A stretch of 64,000 bases of DNA from Prinia subflava (taxonomy: Eukaryota; Chordata; Aves; Passeriformes; Cisticolidae). The notes beneath the pieces are model-generated. The model was given only the letters and a program-made list of their open reading frames with translations, did no database searches and was not told where the DNA came from. The stretch covers positions 98,293,239 to 98,357,238 of the forward strand of contig NC_086248.1 of assembly GCF_021018805.1 (NCBI RefSeq), in the 5' to 3' direction. Below, piece by piece: positions 24,820-35,272 of this stretch. The position numbers and the translations under genes were made by a program. Numbering within the stretch: position 1 is the stretch's first letter; each line of letters starts with the position of its first letter.

Positions 24820-24955
24820 CTGGGACGGGGCAGCGCCGCGGCGGGAGGAGCTCACGGAGCCGCCGCGGCAGGAGGAGCTCACGGAGCCGCCGCGCCGCCG
24901 CCGCCCGCGGGCGCCAGGGCCGCCGCCATGTTCCCGCGGCCTCTGACCCCCTCAC
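24820..24955 (-). other. First (probably non-coding) exon of the minus-strand gene, approximate 5' end
   Basis: Minus-strand CCGTCCCAG|GTGAGG at 24820 is a near-perfect donor inside the CpG island. Just upstream lie a YY1-like AACATGGCGGCGG and an ETS-like ACCGGAAGTG, which often sit at TATA-less vertebrate start sites. That is why I place the 5' end near 24950. The ATG inside the YY1 motif (24927-24929) opens only MAAALAPAGGGGAAAP before TGA at 24879-24881. Two other frames are open to the donor but have no ATG. I therefore read it as 5' UTR with a short upstream ORF. A non-AUG start or use of the earlier GTGAGC sites as donors cannot be excluded. Confidence 0.45.
24841..24894. repeat. 27-bp tandem duplication inside the first exon
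   Basis: Two adjacent 27-bp units, 24841-24867 and 24868-24894, differ at one base (GCGGGAGGAG versus GCAGGAGGAG). The length is a multiple of three, so it preserves any frame. It also duplicates a TGA in the AUG frame and a GTGAGC donor-like site on the minus strand. Confidence 0.85.
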
Positions 24956-25422
24956 TTCCGGTCACGGCGGTCACGCCGTTGCCATGGCAGCGCTCCGGGC
25001 CGGGCCCCTTAAAGGGACCGCGCGGGAGAGGGCTCGGAGCGGCCGGGGGGGCGCGGGGGCTCCGCGCCGCTCCTGAGGGGGAACAGCGGGGCCGCGGCTA
25101 TCGGGGGGACAAAGCAGCCGTCTGTGTTCGGGGATTAGCCCGAAATGGACTGAAAGTGATTCATCCGGCCCACAGCGCTGCACGAAGGGGAAAACCGTAC
25201 CAGTGTTTAGCTGCAGAATTTGTCATAAAATACCCTGTGGGGTGGGAGAGCAGTGGAAAACGACCGTGGCATGATTTCCACTGCTGTGAGGAGATGGTTT
25301 CTCTGAACTTTCCCCGAAACAGGCTGTATTTTCAGTTTTTATTGCACCGCCTGTGCCGCCACTCACTGTTGATGGAGTTAACCTCTTTATACTCTTTCCA
25401 CGTGTATGTTTTTATAAGGTAA
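24928..25422 (+). CDS. Candidate plus-strand ORF of 164 codons leaving the CpG island
   Basis: The ATG at 24928 sits in GCCGCCGCCATG, a near-ideal vertebrate initiation context. The frame reads MFPRPLTPSLPVTAVTPLPW at the start and stays open 164 codons to TAA at 25420-25422. The first third is GC-rich and could be open by composition alone. The last 90 codons lie in ordinary DNA with CpG depletion. No known domain, signal peptide or membrane segment is evident. The AAG|GTAAAC at 25419 could also be a 5' splice site. It may be an unspliced divergent transcript or a chance ORF. Confidence 0.2.
   Translation: MFPRPLTPSLPVTAVTPLPWQRSGPGPLKGPRGRGLGAAGGARGLRAAPEGEQRGRGYRGDKAAVCVRGLARNGLKVIHPAHSAARRGKPYQCLAAEFVIKYPVGWESSGKRPWHDFHCCEEMVSLNFPRNRLYFQFLLHRLCRHSLLMELTSLYSFHVYVFIR
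24953..24962 (-). promoter_or_regulatory. ETS/GABP-like motif
   Basis: The plus-strand bases CACTTCCGGT read ACCGGAAGTG on the minus strand, the classic ETS family core at CpG-island start sites. It lies about 25 bases upstream of the YY1-like motif. Confidence 0.5.
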
Positions 25423-25474
25423 ACAAACCTTTGTGAAACCCCCAGTCCAAGAAGGGAAACTCCAGGAGGCTTTA

Positions 25475-25480
25475 AATAAA
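25475..25480 (+). terminator. Poly(A) signal downstream of the divergent ORF
   Basis: AATAAA lies 53 bases after the TAA at 25422 and is followed at once by the U-rich GTTTTATTTA. This is suitable for 3' end formation of a short unspliced plus-strand transcript. Such hexamers are common by chance in this window. Confidence 0.25.
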
Positions 25481-25927
25481 GTTTTATTTAACTCCGAAGG
25501 GAGTCCATGCCCAGCTGACAAGAGCTGCTGAATGAAGACCAAAGCAACTTGGGCTCTCTTTCTGATTCCACATCAATTCCAAGTGCGTAGACGAACGTCT
25601 TCCTCTGCAAAACTCCTGCAAAGTACAAACGAAGGGCAAAACCTGGTCCTATACCCACTTAGGGATATATCCCCCCATAGCCACCCCCCTCTGGGATCCT
25701 TTTTTCCCATGCAGCTGGTTTTGAGGACAGTATTGTCTCTTCGGATACGCCTAGAATGATCCGGTGAAGATTGCTTGCCTTAGAGGGTACCTTTGCAGAC
25801 TTGAGAATCAGTCATCAGCTTGGTCAATAGTTGAAATAAAGAGGGAATGAGCTTTTGGAGAATTTCATCCTAAAAGTCGTAGAAACGTGGGAAAATCCCC
25901 TGTCATCACTTTTTGAGGCTCTCATTG

Positions 25928-26187
25928 GTTCATTCAGGCTGGAGAAGTAGAAGCTAAGGGGGAACTTAGCTGTTGTCTACAACTGGTGGAAGGTAATTGA
26001 GAAAGTGGAGCCAGGCTCTTCTCCAAGGTGCACAGCAAGCAGATGAGAGGCATTGGTCCCACATTGTGGCAGGAGAAATCTCAGTTAACAGGAAGGAATT
26101 CTTCAAAATTAGAGCAGTCAAGCATTGGAATAGGCTTCCCAAAGACCTTGTGCAATCTCAAACCCAGAATGGAGTGGATCTTGTGTA
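25928..26187 (+). mobile_element. Old CR1 LINE fragment, forward orientation
   Basis: The block starting TTCAGGCTGGAGAAGTAGAA and continuing AGCCAGGCTCTTCTCCAAGG matches the order of the CR1 3' region. So do the later GGAATAGGCTTCCCAAAGA and GTGCAATCTCAAACC. It is strongly diverged and lacks a clear 3' terminal repeat. Confidence 0.75.
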
Positions 26188-29100
26188 AAAGTATCAATAG
26201 CATCCCAAATCCTTCAAAATGCCTTAGATGAAGAGATAAAGGCAACTCTGTTGGAGCGCTCTACCTCTTACGTATAGAGGCTCTTTGTTCTGTGATTCAC
26301 CTCAGCTGACTTGTGCTAACCAGGAAACAGGCATGTAGTCAGACTTAGTCACCAAGATTCCCTCCTCTAGGTAGCTCCCATAAGTGACCCATTCCATCCC
26401 AAAATAGGTGTCTAAAACAGCCCAGCACATGGGGATCTGAAATGGCTAACTTTGAGATCGCTCTGGCTAATGACATGGTTAAAGCCAGGTGAAATGAATC
26501 CTCACTGATGCCTCCTGAAAATAAGGACAAGAGCAAGGTAAACGGCTGAATTTTAAATAGCAGTAACTCAGCATGAAAGGCATAGCATCAGCAGAATGTC
26601 CCCAAGGGTAACATGTGCTGTGGGCTGTCAGCCATAGACTTGTGGCCAGGCTCCTGGGCAGCCTCAAAACTCTGAATAGAAACAGGCTAGAGATGGCATC
26701 TGCAATATCTGCAGAATTCCTGGTGCAACCCTGCAATGCTAAATGGAAAGCTGTCCCCAAATTATTACACTGCTGTTGTCTAGGAAGGCGAGAGGAGTGA
26801 AACTGCAATCATGTCTGCTTGCGGCTTTTGATATTTGTACCGTATGGCAGTCATGGCTCTTCCATTAGATTGAGAAACTGGGCAAAAATGCATATGGCTA
26901 ATTGCCTTTTGGGCTGAAGCTCTCTGCATGGAAGAAATATGTGCTAAAATGGGTTAATAAAATACTGAGAAAGATTTCGTAAGTAGCTAAGTAAGGAGCT
27001 TTGGCACTTTGTGCACCAACACATAGGCCAGAATGTTACTGCAGTGCACTCTCTGCCACTTTCAGGGTGACCCTGGATAAATCATCTCACTTTCCTATCA
27101 GTGTAGTAAGAATAATGGCATTTTCTTCTTGCTGAGAGTGCTGCCAGGAGATGATAATCAAAGTTTGTAATTTGATTAGAAAGTGTGAAACGTTATACAG
27201 CACACCTTACAATGCCAATACCTCGCTTTATAAACTTTCACTTAAGATGTTTTACTTAAAACTGTGGAGAAAACAAATTGGTAAGACAAACAATAATGAG
27301 TATTTGTGTTCCTATTTTCATTAAGAACCTCAGATCAATTTTGTACTGCTTGGAGATAAATCTCTTTGTCTATCACAATGACATGCAGGCAGCTGAAGAA
27401 GGACATGACATCTTTTCAAGCATTCATCATAGCACTCTAGTAGAAAATACAAAGGCAAATTTAATTTTCAGTTGCAACTACACAGGCAAAATAGATAAGC
27501 ACCTTGTGCTTTACACACATACACTGAAAGCTGAACTTGTGTGAAGTGAGTTAGAGTAGGCATTTTGTTAGAAAGCAAAAAGTCTGCTCAAGAAAAATAC
27601 AGGCATTCATAATGCCCCTACAGTTTTTGTGAAAGTGGAAAGTACAATTTCTACAGCCAAAGACAACAGTGAGGGGAAGAAAAGAATGTTCAGTATTCAG
27701 CAAAAAGGAAGAATCCGGCTGACTGGAAATGTATGTGCATTTCAGAAGGCTTTGTTAAAATAATATTAAGGTACTGGCTTTACGTCCACATAAATAATGT
27801 CATTTGATGCCGAAGTCAAGCTTTCCACGTGTTTGAAATAAAACAATATAGATTTAATTTAGCCACAAAACAATTCCTGTGGGGAGAGCTGGAAGCAGTA
27901 AGGCCTGATTCCCAACTGACTTGCTCCCTGTGCCTGTCAGCCCATCTCCATCCCCACTGCATTAATTTTGTCTCCTTCCCACTCCATGGACAGCAAACCT
28001 GCAAAGCAAGAAGTAGTAAGTGCAGGTGGGCCAATGAGTACCAGCTGCCAAGAGAAATAATAGTGTTTGCTCAGTCAGGGCATGAATTTAGTTCTCACTC
28101 CTCTATCATAATGTCTGTATTAACAGATCTTGTAAGAGCATGATTTTTTCTGAGAATTCTGCCTTTCTCTCCTTCCATCAAATTTGAGCAAAATTCATCA
28201 AGAAGGTTCAAAAGCTCTTGGAGAGGGACTTACAGCCAGAGTGAAAAGCAGTATGGCCACATAAGCAAAGTTCACGTGAAAAAACCAGATTGAAAAACTA
28301 AAACATTGCTCACAGTGGGGGGGAAAAACCTCACGACAATTAAAATCTTTTTGCAAGGGGGTGAAATTGAAAATGATTGAGTCTTTCAAGTTGTGTTAGC
28401 ACCTGAGAAATAGAAAGTGAAACCAGAAAAGGATACAAGCTACTATCTATCCATTGACAGCACCTGGAAACATATGGAATGAAGATTTTAAGACCTGCAT
28501 AGAAACACAAGAGAAAGGATATTTTAATTATAGCTGGGGCTAGCTTTACAAAATATTTTTTGGCTGTATTATTTGTCTGGGACTCCTCCATTCATCTTGT
28601 GTTGGTATAGCTCAGTTGGATGACAAGTGGCATCATGGAGCTCATAACAAGTCTCCAAGAGGGGACACAGAGAAGAGGGAAATCATTTGAAAATAGTGTT
28701 ACTAACAACAGCAGTATGCCTGAAACATTTTGGGTTTTAATCACTATTGCTTAGCTCTGTGTTTTATTTGTAGACTAAGTCCCTTTGGGGCTTATATCTG
28801 AGCTGAGGGAATGACAGACCATGTGGCACTCAAAGGGAAGAAAAGATAAACAATATGGGAAATATCATTAGGCAGCCAGTCATGCCTCTCTATAACTGCC
28901 AAAGAACGGGAGAAAGATAACTCATATTCTCCTGTTCCTTGGAAAAGCCTCAGTCACTTGAACAAAGAGACTTTCTAGGAGCTCTTGTCGAGAAATGGCC
29001 TAGGCTGTGCTTGCATCAAATGGTTTTCAAATTGAGAAGCACAAGCTACTTATGGATCTGCTATTTACATGGCTATTTCCACTTCCTAAATCTCATCAGA

Positions 29101-32100
29101 ATGTGTTAATTGCTTTCCTAATGATCCTATACCATGTAAACAGTTGCAAAATTAGCACCAGAGATGGTATTAAATGGTAAATTCAAGGAGTGGGAGAAGA
29201 GGAAGACAAAAGGATTGCATGAGAGAAAGGTAAAGATGAGAAGGGGTCATTAAATGCCCGAGGTGGGAGGTCATGAGGTGCATTCCCCAAAGCCCTCTGC
29301 CCCAGAGAGCAGTGCAGACGTGATCCTCAGGGCCCCTACTGCCTTCAGTCCATGAACACTTTGGGATGGCTCTGCCCTCACACCCACGCTCTCCCCTAAC
29401 AACTCTCATGCAGCTCATTTGCTGAAACTGCCATACTCCACATCCTGGGAGTAAAACACACCTGGGTTTTTCCTCTCTCCTGGGTTTTCTAAGCAAATTT
29501 CACTGCCTATGAGAAGAGCTAAGTCACTTAATGTCTGGATAATTCACTGCCTCACCTCCATTTGCCTACTTTTCTGAAGGGTTTGAGATAAGGATATGAC
29601 AAGCCCGCATAAGGATTTTCACCTCTCCATCTGCTTGCAAAGAAAATCAGATATCTGAGCCCACATACCTTCCTAGGTGTGGAAATTTGCTAACTGTTCA
29701 TAACATGCCTGAGCTGCACTTGTTAATTTTTCTTCCAGAAACAGCAGAAGTAGAGAAGGGGCCTTGACTCGAAGGGCATCAGCACAGCAGTGAACACAGA
29801 TTACTGTCACCAAATCAAAACAGGGAAGGCAGTGACAGCATGGAAAGCTTGCACTGATTTAAGCTGGTATAATATTTCTGGTGCCTGCAAGGTAAGAGTA
29901 TATCTCTGGAGACAGACTAAGCTCGTTCTTATGCACAGCCCCATGAACGGCAAACAATAAAGGCCACTGTTTACTGCCCTACAAATATAGTAACTGGCAT
30001 AGGTGATATAATGTATTTAGCTGATTTGGGAAACATTATGAGTTTAAATGTTTTTACTATCAAATTCAAAAGACATCTGTAGGTACAACCATAAAAGGTG
30101 ATTCAATAAATTACAGGGTTTTTTAAACCCTCCAAAGCTGAAGAGAAGATGGAGTTGATTCAGAAATGTTTATTTGATTTAGTTGCTGTTTGGTTCACAG
30201 GAGACTCCCCACAGGGGCAATAAAAACCAAGGCTGCCTTTTTTATAGTGCAAAGATTTTACTCTGCAGTCTTCTCCAGTCTGTTTAAACATGCCCTCCTC
30301 TTGCTTCAAATACTAAGAAATTCCATTCATCCCAACTCAGAAATTTCAGAGATGGAAATGATCTATTAAGCCCTATGATCCATCTCCTGAAAAGTGCAGG
30401 ATTTCTCCCCATAGTGCATTTGTATTTTTAATGTTTTGTCCATCAAAACTTGATGAGGTCACATTAGTGAAGTGTATATTTCATTACGTTTCATGTTTAT
30501 GTCAACAAATAATATGTGCTTGCTTAATTTCAGTGTAATTGGTCTTACAGATGTACTAGGGCAAAGAAGCAAGCAGTAGCCAGCATAAATGGCAGATGCC
30601 AGAATCAGGAGGGGTTGTTTTGTTGCTAAATGTGATCGGTGCTGTGCACAGTGGGCTTTCAACTATTCCTCTTTGGAGAATGGTCATTCTAATGTCAGTC
30701 ATTAGCAATTTGCTGCTGGTCACTTGGGAACAGCATGTTTCCTACAAATTGCTTCTATTAGTCACCAGTTCTTGTCCAAATAATTGACTGTGAGAGAGAG
30801 ACAGCCTGTGTGAGATGGGTGTTAGCAGGGCGGCAGAGTGTATGGACACATTGTTATAGGACATGCACTTTATGTTTTTTGAATGCCAAAAATTAGTGGA
30901 ATGGGCTCAGATCTCTTTTATGCTGGGGTCAGGCTGGAGCTGCACCACCAAAGTCCAGTGGAACCCTTTGAAAAGCCAAGGCTAATGCACATGAGGTCAG
31001 TATCTGGCAGTAGTACAGCAGCTCATTTGCTTGTCTCTGAAATGCAGTCACCTCTGGCATAAAACCTGGCAGCTGTTTCACATAAAATGGTGAGGATGTG
31101 GACCAATATCCTTCAGGAAAGGAGGAAGAGAAAGAGGAAGAAGAGCATAGAGGAGTCTCACTAGTTTGCACCCTTCATATTCCTATCCTCTGCCCCTTTA
31201 GTGAAAGCTCTTGTATGGAGTGTTGTTAATTCAAGTACCTGCTCTTTTGACAGCCTTTTATCTCACTGAAAATAGATGTTTTGGCATGACAGAAAATACA
31301 AGGAACAAAAAAATTTAACTTATCTACTAAACAGAAAAAATCGTGTGGGAAAAAAATAAACCAGGTCACAGTAGCACATCAGGAGTCAGCTATGTCATTC
31401 TCATCACGAGCTCTGTTCCTCTCACCACTCCTTCTCACCACACCAACTAGATACATTCTGCTTTAGATTATTGCTGGACTGCTCCCCTGTTCCTGCTATT
31501 TTGGTTTGTGAAGGCTAAACCTGAGAGAGTACAGGGCAAAGAGGCTACAAATACCCTCCCAATAAAACTCGTGTTATAGTTATAAGGAAGTGTCAAAGAT
31601 TGTTGTTGATAGGGTACTTCTGAGATGCCAGAAAAAGGGGCTTTGAGTTCATACAAGTAGTTCTGGAGCTTCTGAAAATATATCTTGTGATCCTAATGCA
31701 GGCATGGAGAGAGAAGCAGCAAAACCTTTGAATCCAAAGCCAATCTCTGGACAGATGCAGAGGGAGCTGGATGCTAACTCCCCAAAGTCTGGGTAGAAAC
31801 CAAGGAGGGTACTGGGAAACCAGAGCTTAATTATTGCTGTCATGGGAGGAGGCAGCAGCAGCAGGAGGACAATGGATGGGGGTCAGAGAGGGGATAGAGG
31901 AGCCAGCCTTACGTAAGCCATTTCTCAAAGTTACACAACGGAGTAAAGTAATAACACTAATGCACTTTTATAATGCATTCCTACAGAGATTTAAAATGCT
32001 TTGAAAAGATAAGTAAATATTATATCATAAGGTGGCAGATGGAGAAACCAGAGCCATGAGGAAATTAGTGGCTTCCTTGTAACTGTAGGGAGAGTCAGAG

Positions 32101-35100
32101 TTGTGGTGGGGAGCAAGAGCAAGGTCTCTGGAGCCCTCTGAGCACTTGGGCACAGTCTTCCAAATGCCCAGGTGTGCTGGGCAGGAGGAAAACTGGCAGG
32201 TTAGGAAGAAATTTTCCCTAAATCAGGAAACAAATCAGAAACAAGAAATGCATTTTTTCAAGCTGGAAAAAGATGTTTAGTGAAAACAACAGAGAAACAT
32301 TTTGGGTTCCCAGGATTTTATTACCTTTTCTAGTACGAGCCAAAGGATTTGATCCAAGTTTCCAGAGATTATTCCTCACAGGAAAAGCAAAGCTGTTATA
32401 AAGGACATAGCAATGGCACAGTAAAAACAACAACAATAATGAAAAGATGTCTTTTGTTTAATCACCTGGACAGATCCTGCTTGATGGAAATAAAATGTGG
32501 GATAACAAGCTCCAAGAGACAGGTCACAGCTACAAGGGCTTGTCAGGCAAAAGCAGCAGAGTGAGACGGTGAGGTACAGTTGAGGGATGAGAAAGGGCAG
32601 TGCTCCCAGGAACACAGATCTGCCTGGGCTCTTTTTGGCAAAGCTTCTCTTTGTCATCAGTGCCAGTGACCCTTAGGAGCTGTCTCCTCTCCCAAAAAGC
32701 TTACTCAAACCACTCACTGATTTCCCACCGACAACAAACTCTCCACCCCTCCTTATTAACTCCCTGGGCTGGAGTAGTCCCTTTGGGGTTACTGTGGGGG
32801 GAGGAACAACCTCAGGAGCAATCACTGGATGCAGAGGGACCTCCATCCTGCAGAGAATGTGTTCTGTAGCTTTGAGCCTGTCTGTCCCATGCAATAAGGA
32901 GTGCTCAGGTCACCCTGCTCGTTGCTGGCCATTAATTCCTGTGTGCTGAGGACATCCCCTGACTGCTGCTTTGCTGGTCTTACAGCTCTCAGTCCCTTCC
33001 TGCTGCTCTGCCTCCACTCATGGGTGCAGCTGGACTCTTTCTCCCAGGACAAGCAGGCAGCTCCTGTGCTGTGTGTCTCCTCTCCTGCCTGTGGTACTGC
33101 TGTGGGCAGGACAGATCTTCTAGGAGACATTTTAGCTAGGGAGGTCAGATTATGTGGCTCAGGACTTTTCCTGCAAGACAGAAATAAAGTCTTCACCAAA
33201 ATACTCTGCTCTCACAGCCCTCCTGGACTGAGAGGAGGGCTCAGCCAGGCAGCCAGAGGTAATGCTGTACAGATCAGTAGGACCAGTCCTGTGTTTGCTG
33301 TGTTAGTTCAGCTTTCAGGGACTTATGGAAAAATAAATGTCCTGTCATATGAAATGCAGTAACTAATAAATAATGATCTGCATTTCTGCACCATTTAGCA
33401 ACTGCTCATGACTGCAGTATTGTAACAGGTCAGTGAGCAGCCAGGTGTTGCCCCCATTTTTGGGTGGGGAGAGCTGGAGCACAGGACGCTGGCTGAAGAT
33501 CATTTTCTTTTCCAGAAGGGGTGGTGTGTGGCCTCCTTCGCTGTTACAATCTCTCCATGGGCATTTCTGCTGCCAGGAAGAGCTGTAATCTCCCCTGGGT
33601 TAGGAAATGGCAAAACAGGCATGTGTCCAGGCCACACTCACTGGCTTACTCATCCAGCAGGTTTATCTGCAGGTCCAGAGGGGAGCAAGGTAGTAAAGTA
33701 CCAGCCCTCTCTGCTGGAAAGTCTGTACCTGTGACTGCCAGGAAGATTTTGGCTGTGGTTACATGAAATCCACTGCTGTTTGGTCAGTCTGAGGCTGATG
33801 CTCTCCTCTGCTCTGGCTCATCTGGACAGGATCTGACATTCTGGGCAAAAGCGAACACAGCAGCTGAAGCTGGCACACAGGGGACTGAACTGGCTTCAGA
33901 AAAAGCATGTGGCTTTCCAAACATCTTGCAGTCCAAAGCAAAACCAGCAGTTCTGACATGCTGTGAGCAATAAACAATGAGCTTTGTCAGCACGTCTAGA
34001 GGAAATGATAATTCCTGGAGTGTGAATGATGAAATGTTAACCAAGATGGAGGCTTTGGATAGCATTGTGGTTAGGAAAGCATATGTGCATCAGCGCGGAA
34101 GATCTGACACTAACGCAAGGAGCCCTAACTAAGACATAAAGGTCTTCCAGGTCTCTCAACTTACTGCCCAGTGGTATTTTCTCCTGTTCCCTCTGCGAAG
34201 TGTAAAGCATTGCTTGTGCTTGAAGGGGAGATTTGCAGTGCTGTAATCAGCACCTGAATCTGCCCCTCTGGCTGCATGGCCCTGGCTCTTCATCACCCAC
34301 AGCTCAGCACTGCCGTCAGCCCTCTGAGACACACAGGGCTTGGTGCAGGGTAATTTACTGTTGTACCTGCATTACGAGATTGGCTGTCCCTCTTTCTCTT
34401 CTTTGAATTAAGAGGCAGCTCTGGTCACTTCAAAAACCTAATGAATCAGGGGGAGTGTTTGTAAGGTTACAATGACCTTGACAGACACCTGCTAGCCCTG
34501 TGCTTAAGTATTTTGCAAACTTGTTGCACAGTTTTGAGGCCAAAAAGAGTCGAAGTGCATTTTTCCCCTTTGCTTGGAAAATGTTAAAACTGTTCTCTGC
34601 AAACCATGTGAAATGTTTCCAGTCACTCCAGCAATGAACAGCATTGAGATGCATGTATTAGCAGAAAACAAGAATAACTAGAGTCAGAGAAAATGATGCA
34701 ATTATTCATAGTAATAATATTAATTTCACAATGTCATCACTTTAGGGGTCTGTTGCAATAAATAACCTTGAGAGTTATCTTAGTGTGTGTGACAGAGGAC
34801 GTATGTGCAGTTGAGATCAGATTGCACAATAACTTTTTCCCGATGTGCCCTATGAAACATGGAACCTTGATCTCACTCACCAGTCACCCATGCTGGGGTT
34901 GTTTTAAGAAAAATGACATTTAGGATCATTATTCAATGCTGGAGGAAAAAAAAAAAGACTCAGCATTCTGCTATAGCTAGTGTTACCCTCAGGCATTTCT
35001 GGCATGTTTCCGTTGTAAATTCATTTTACATGTGGCCAGGAAGTACAACATCTCATTGCATCTTGAAAAAAACCCTACCATATTTCTTCCCTGTTGCTCA

Positions 35101-35258
35101 TTTCCAATCTACAGAAGCATCTGGTGGGAGCATGTCAGAAGATCTGTCACTAAATGTAAGAAGTTTAGCCCCCAGTGCACTTTAATGCCTGAGTACCATT
35201 TAAAAGAACAAGGTCAAATCATATTTTACTCCTCTACTTTTTAAATTGTGACTTTTTT

Positions 35259-35272
35259 GTGTGTGTGTGTGT
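35259..35272. repeat. Short (GT)n microsatellite
   Basis: Seven GT dinucleotides on the plus strand between T-rich flanks. Confidence 0.85.

Larger units (their letters stand above)
24550..25150. promoter_or_regulatory. CpG island promoter
   Basis: This is the only dense CpG island in the window. CpG is rare on either side but frequent here, with many CCGCCG and GCGG runs. No TATA box is evident. An ETS/GABP-type CACTTCCGGT (24953-24962) and a YY1-type CCGCCGCCATGTT (about 24920-24932) sit within 45 bases of each other. The orientation of both motifs and the strong minus-strand donor at 24820 support leftward transcription. The plus strand also has a good ATG context, so bidirectional output is plausible. 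Confidence 0.75.

Noticed and set aside
24542..24955. 137-codon minus-strand frame beginning MRGSEAAG
   Set aside because: The first codon is GTG, not ATG, and the frame runs straight through the strong donor at 24820. Only the exon part is meaningful.
24325..25422. 365-codon plus-strand frame across the CpG island
   Set aside because: Its first 200 codons lie antisense to the second exon and first exon of the minus gene and are open because of GC content. Only the part from the ATG at 24928 is kept as a weak candidate.
28602..28680. tRNA-like start GGTATAGCTCAGTTGGATGA
   Set aside because: The A-box-like TAGCTCAGTTGG is good, but there is no B box, no anticodon arm and no pairing acceptor stem downstream.
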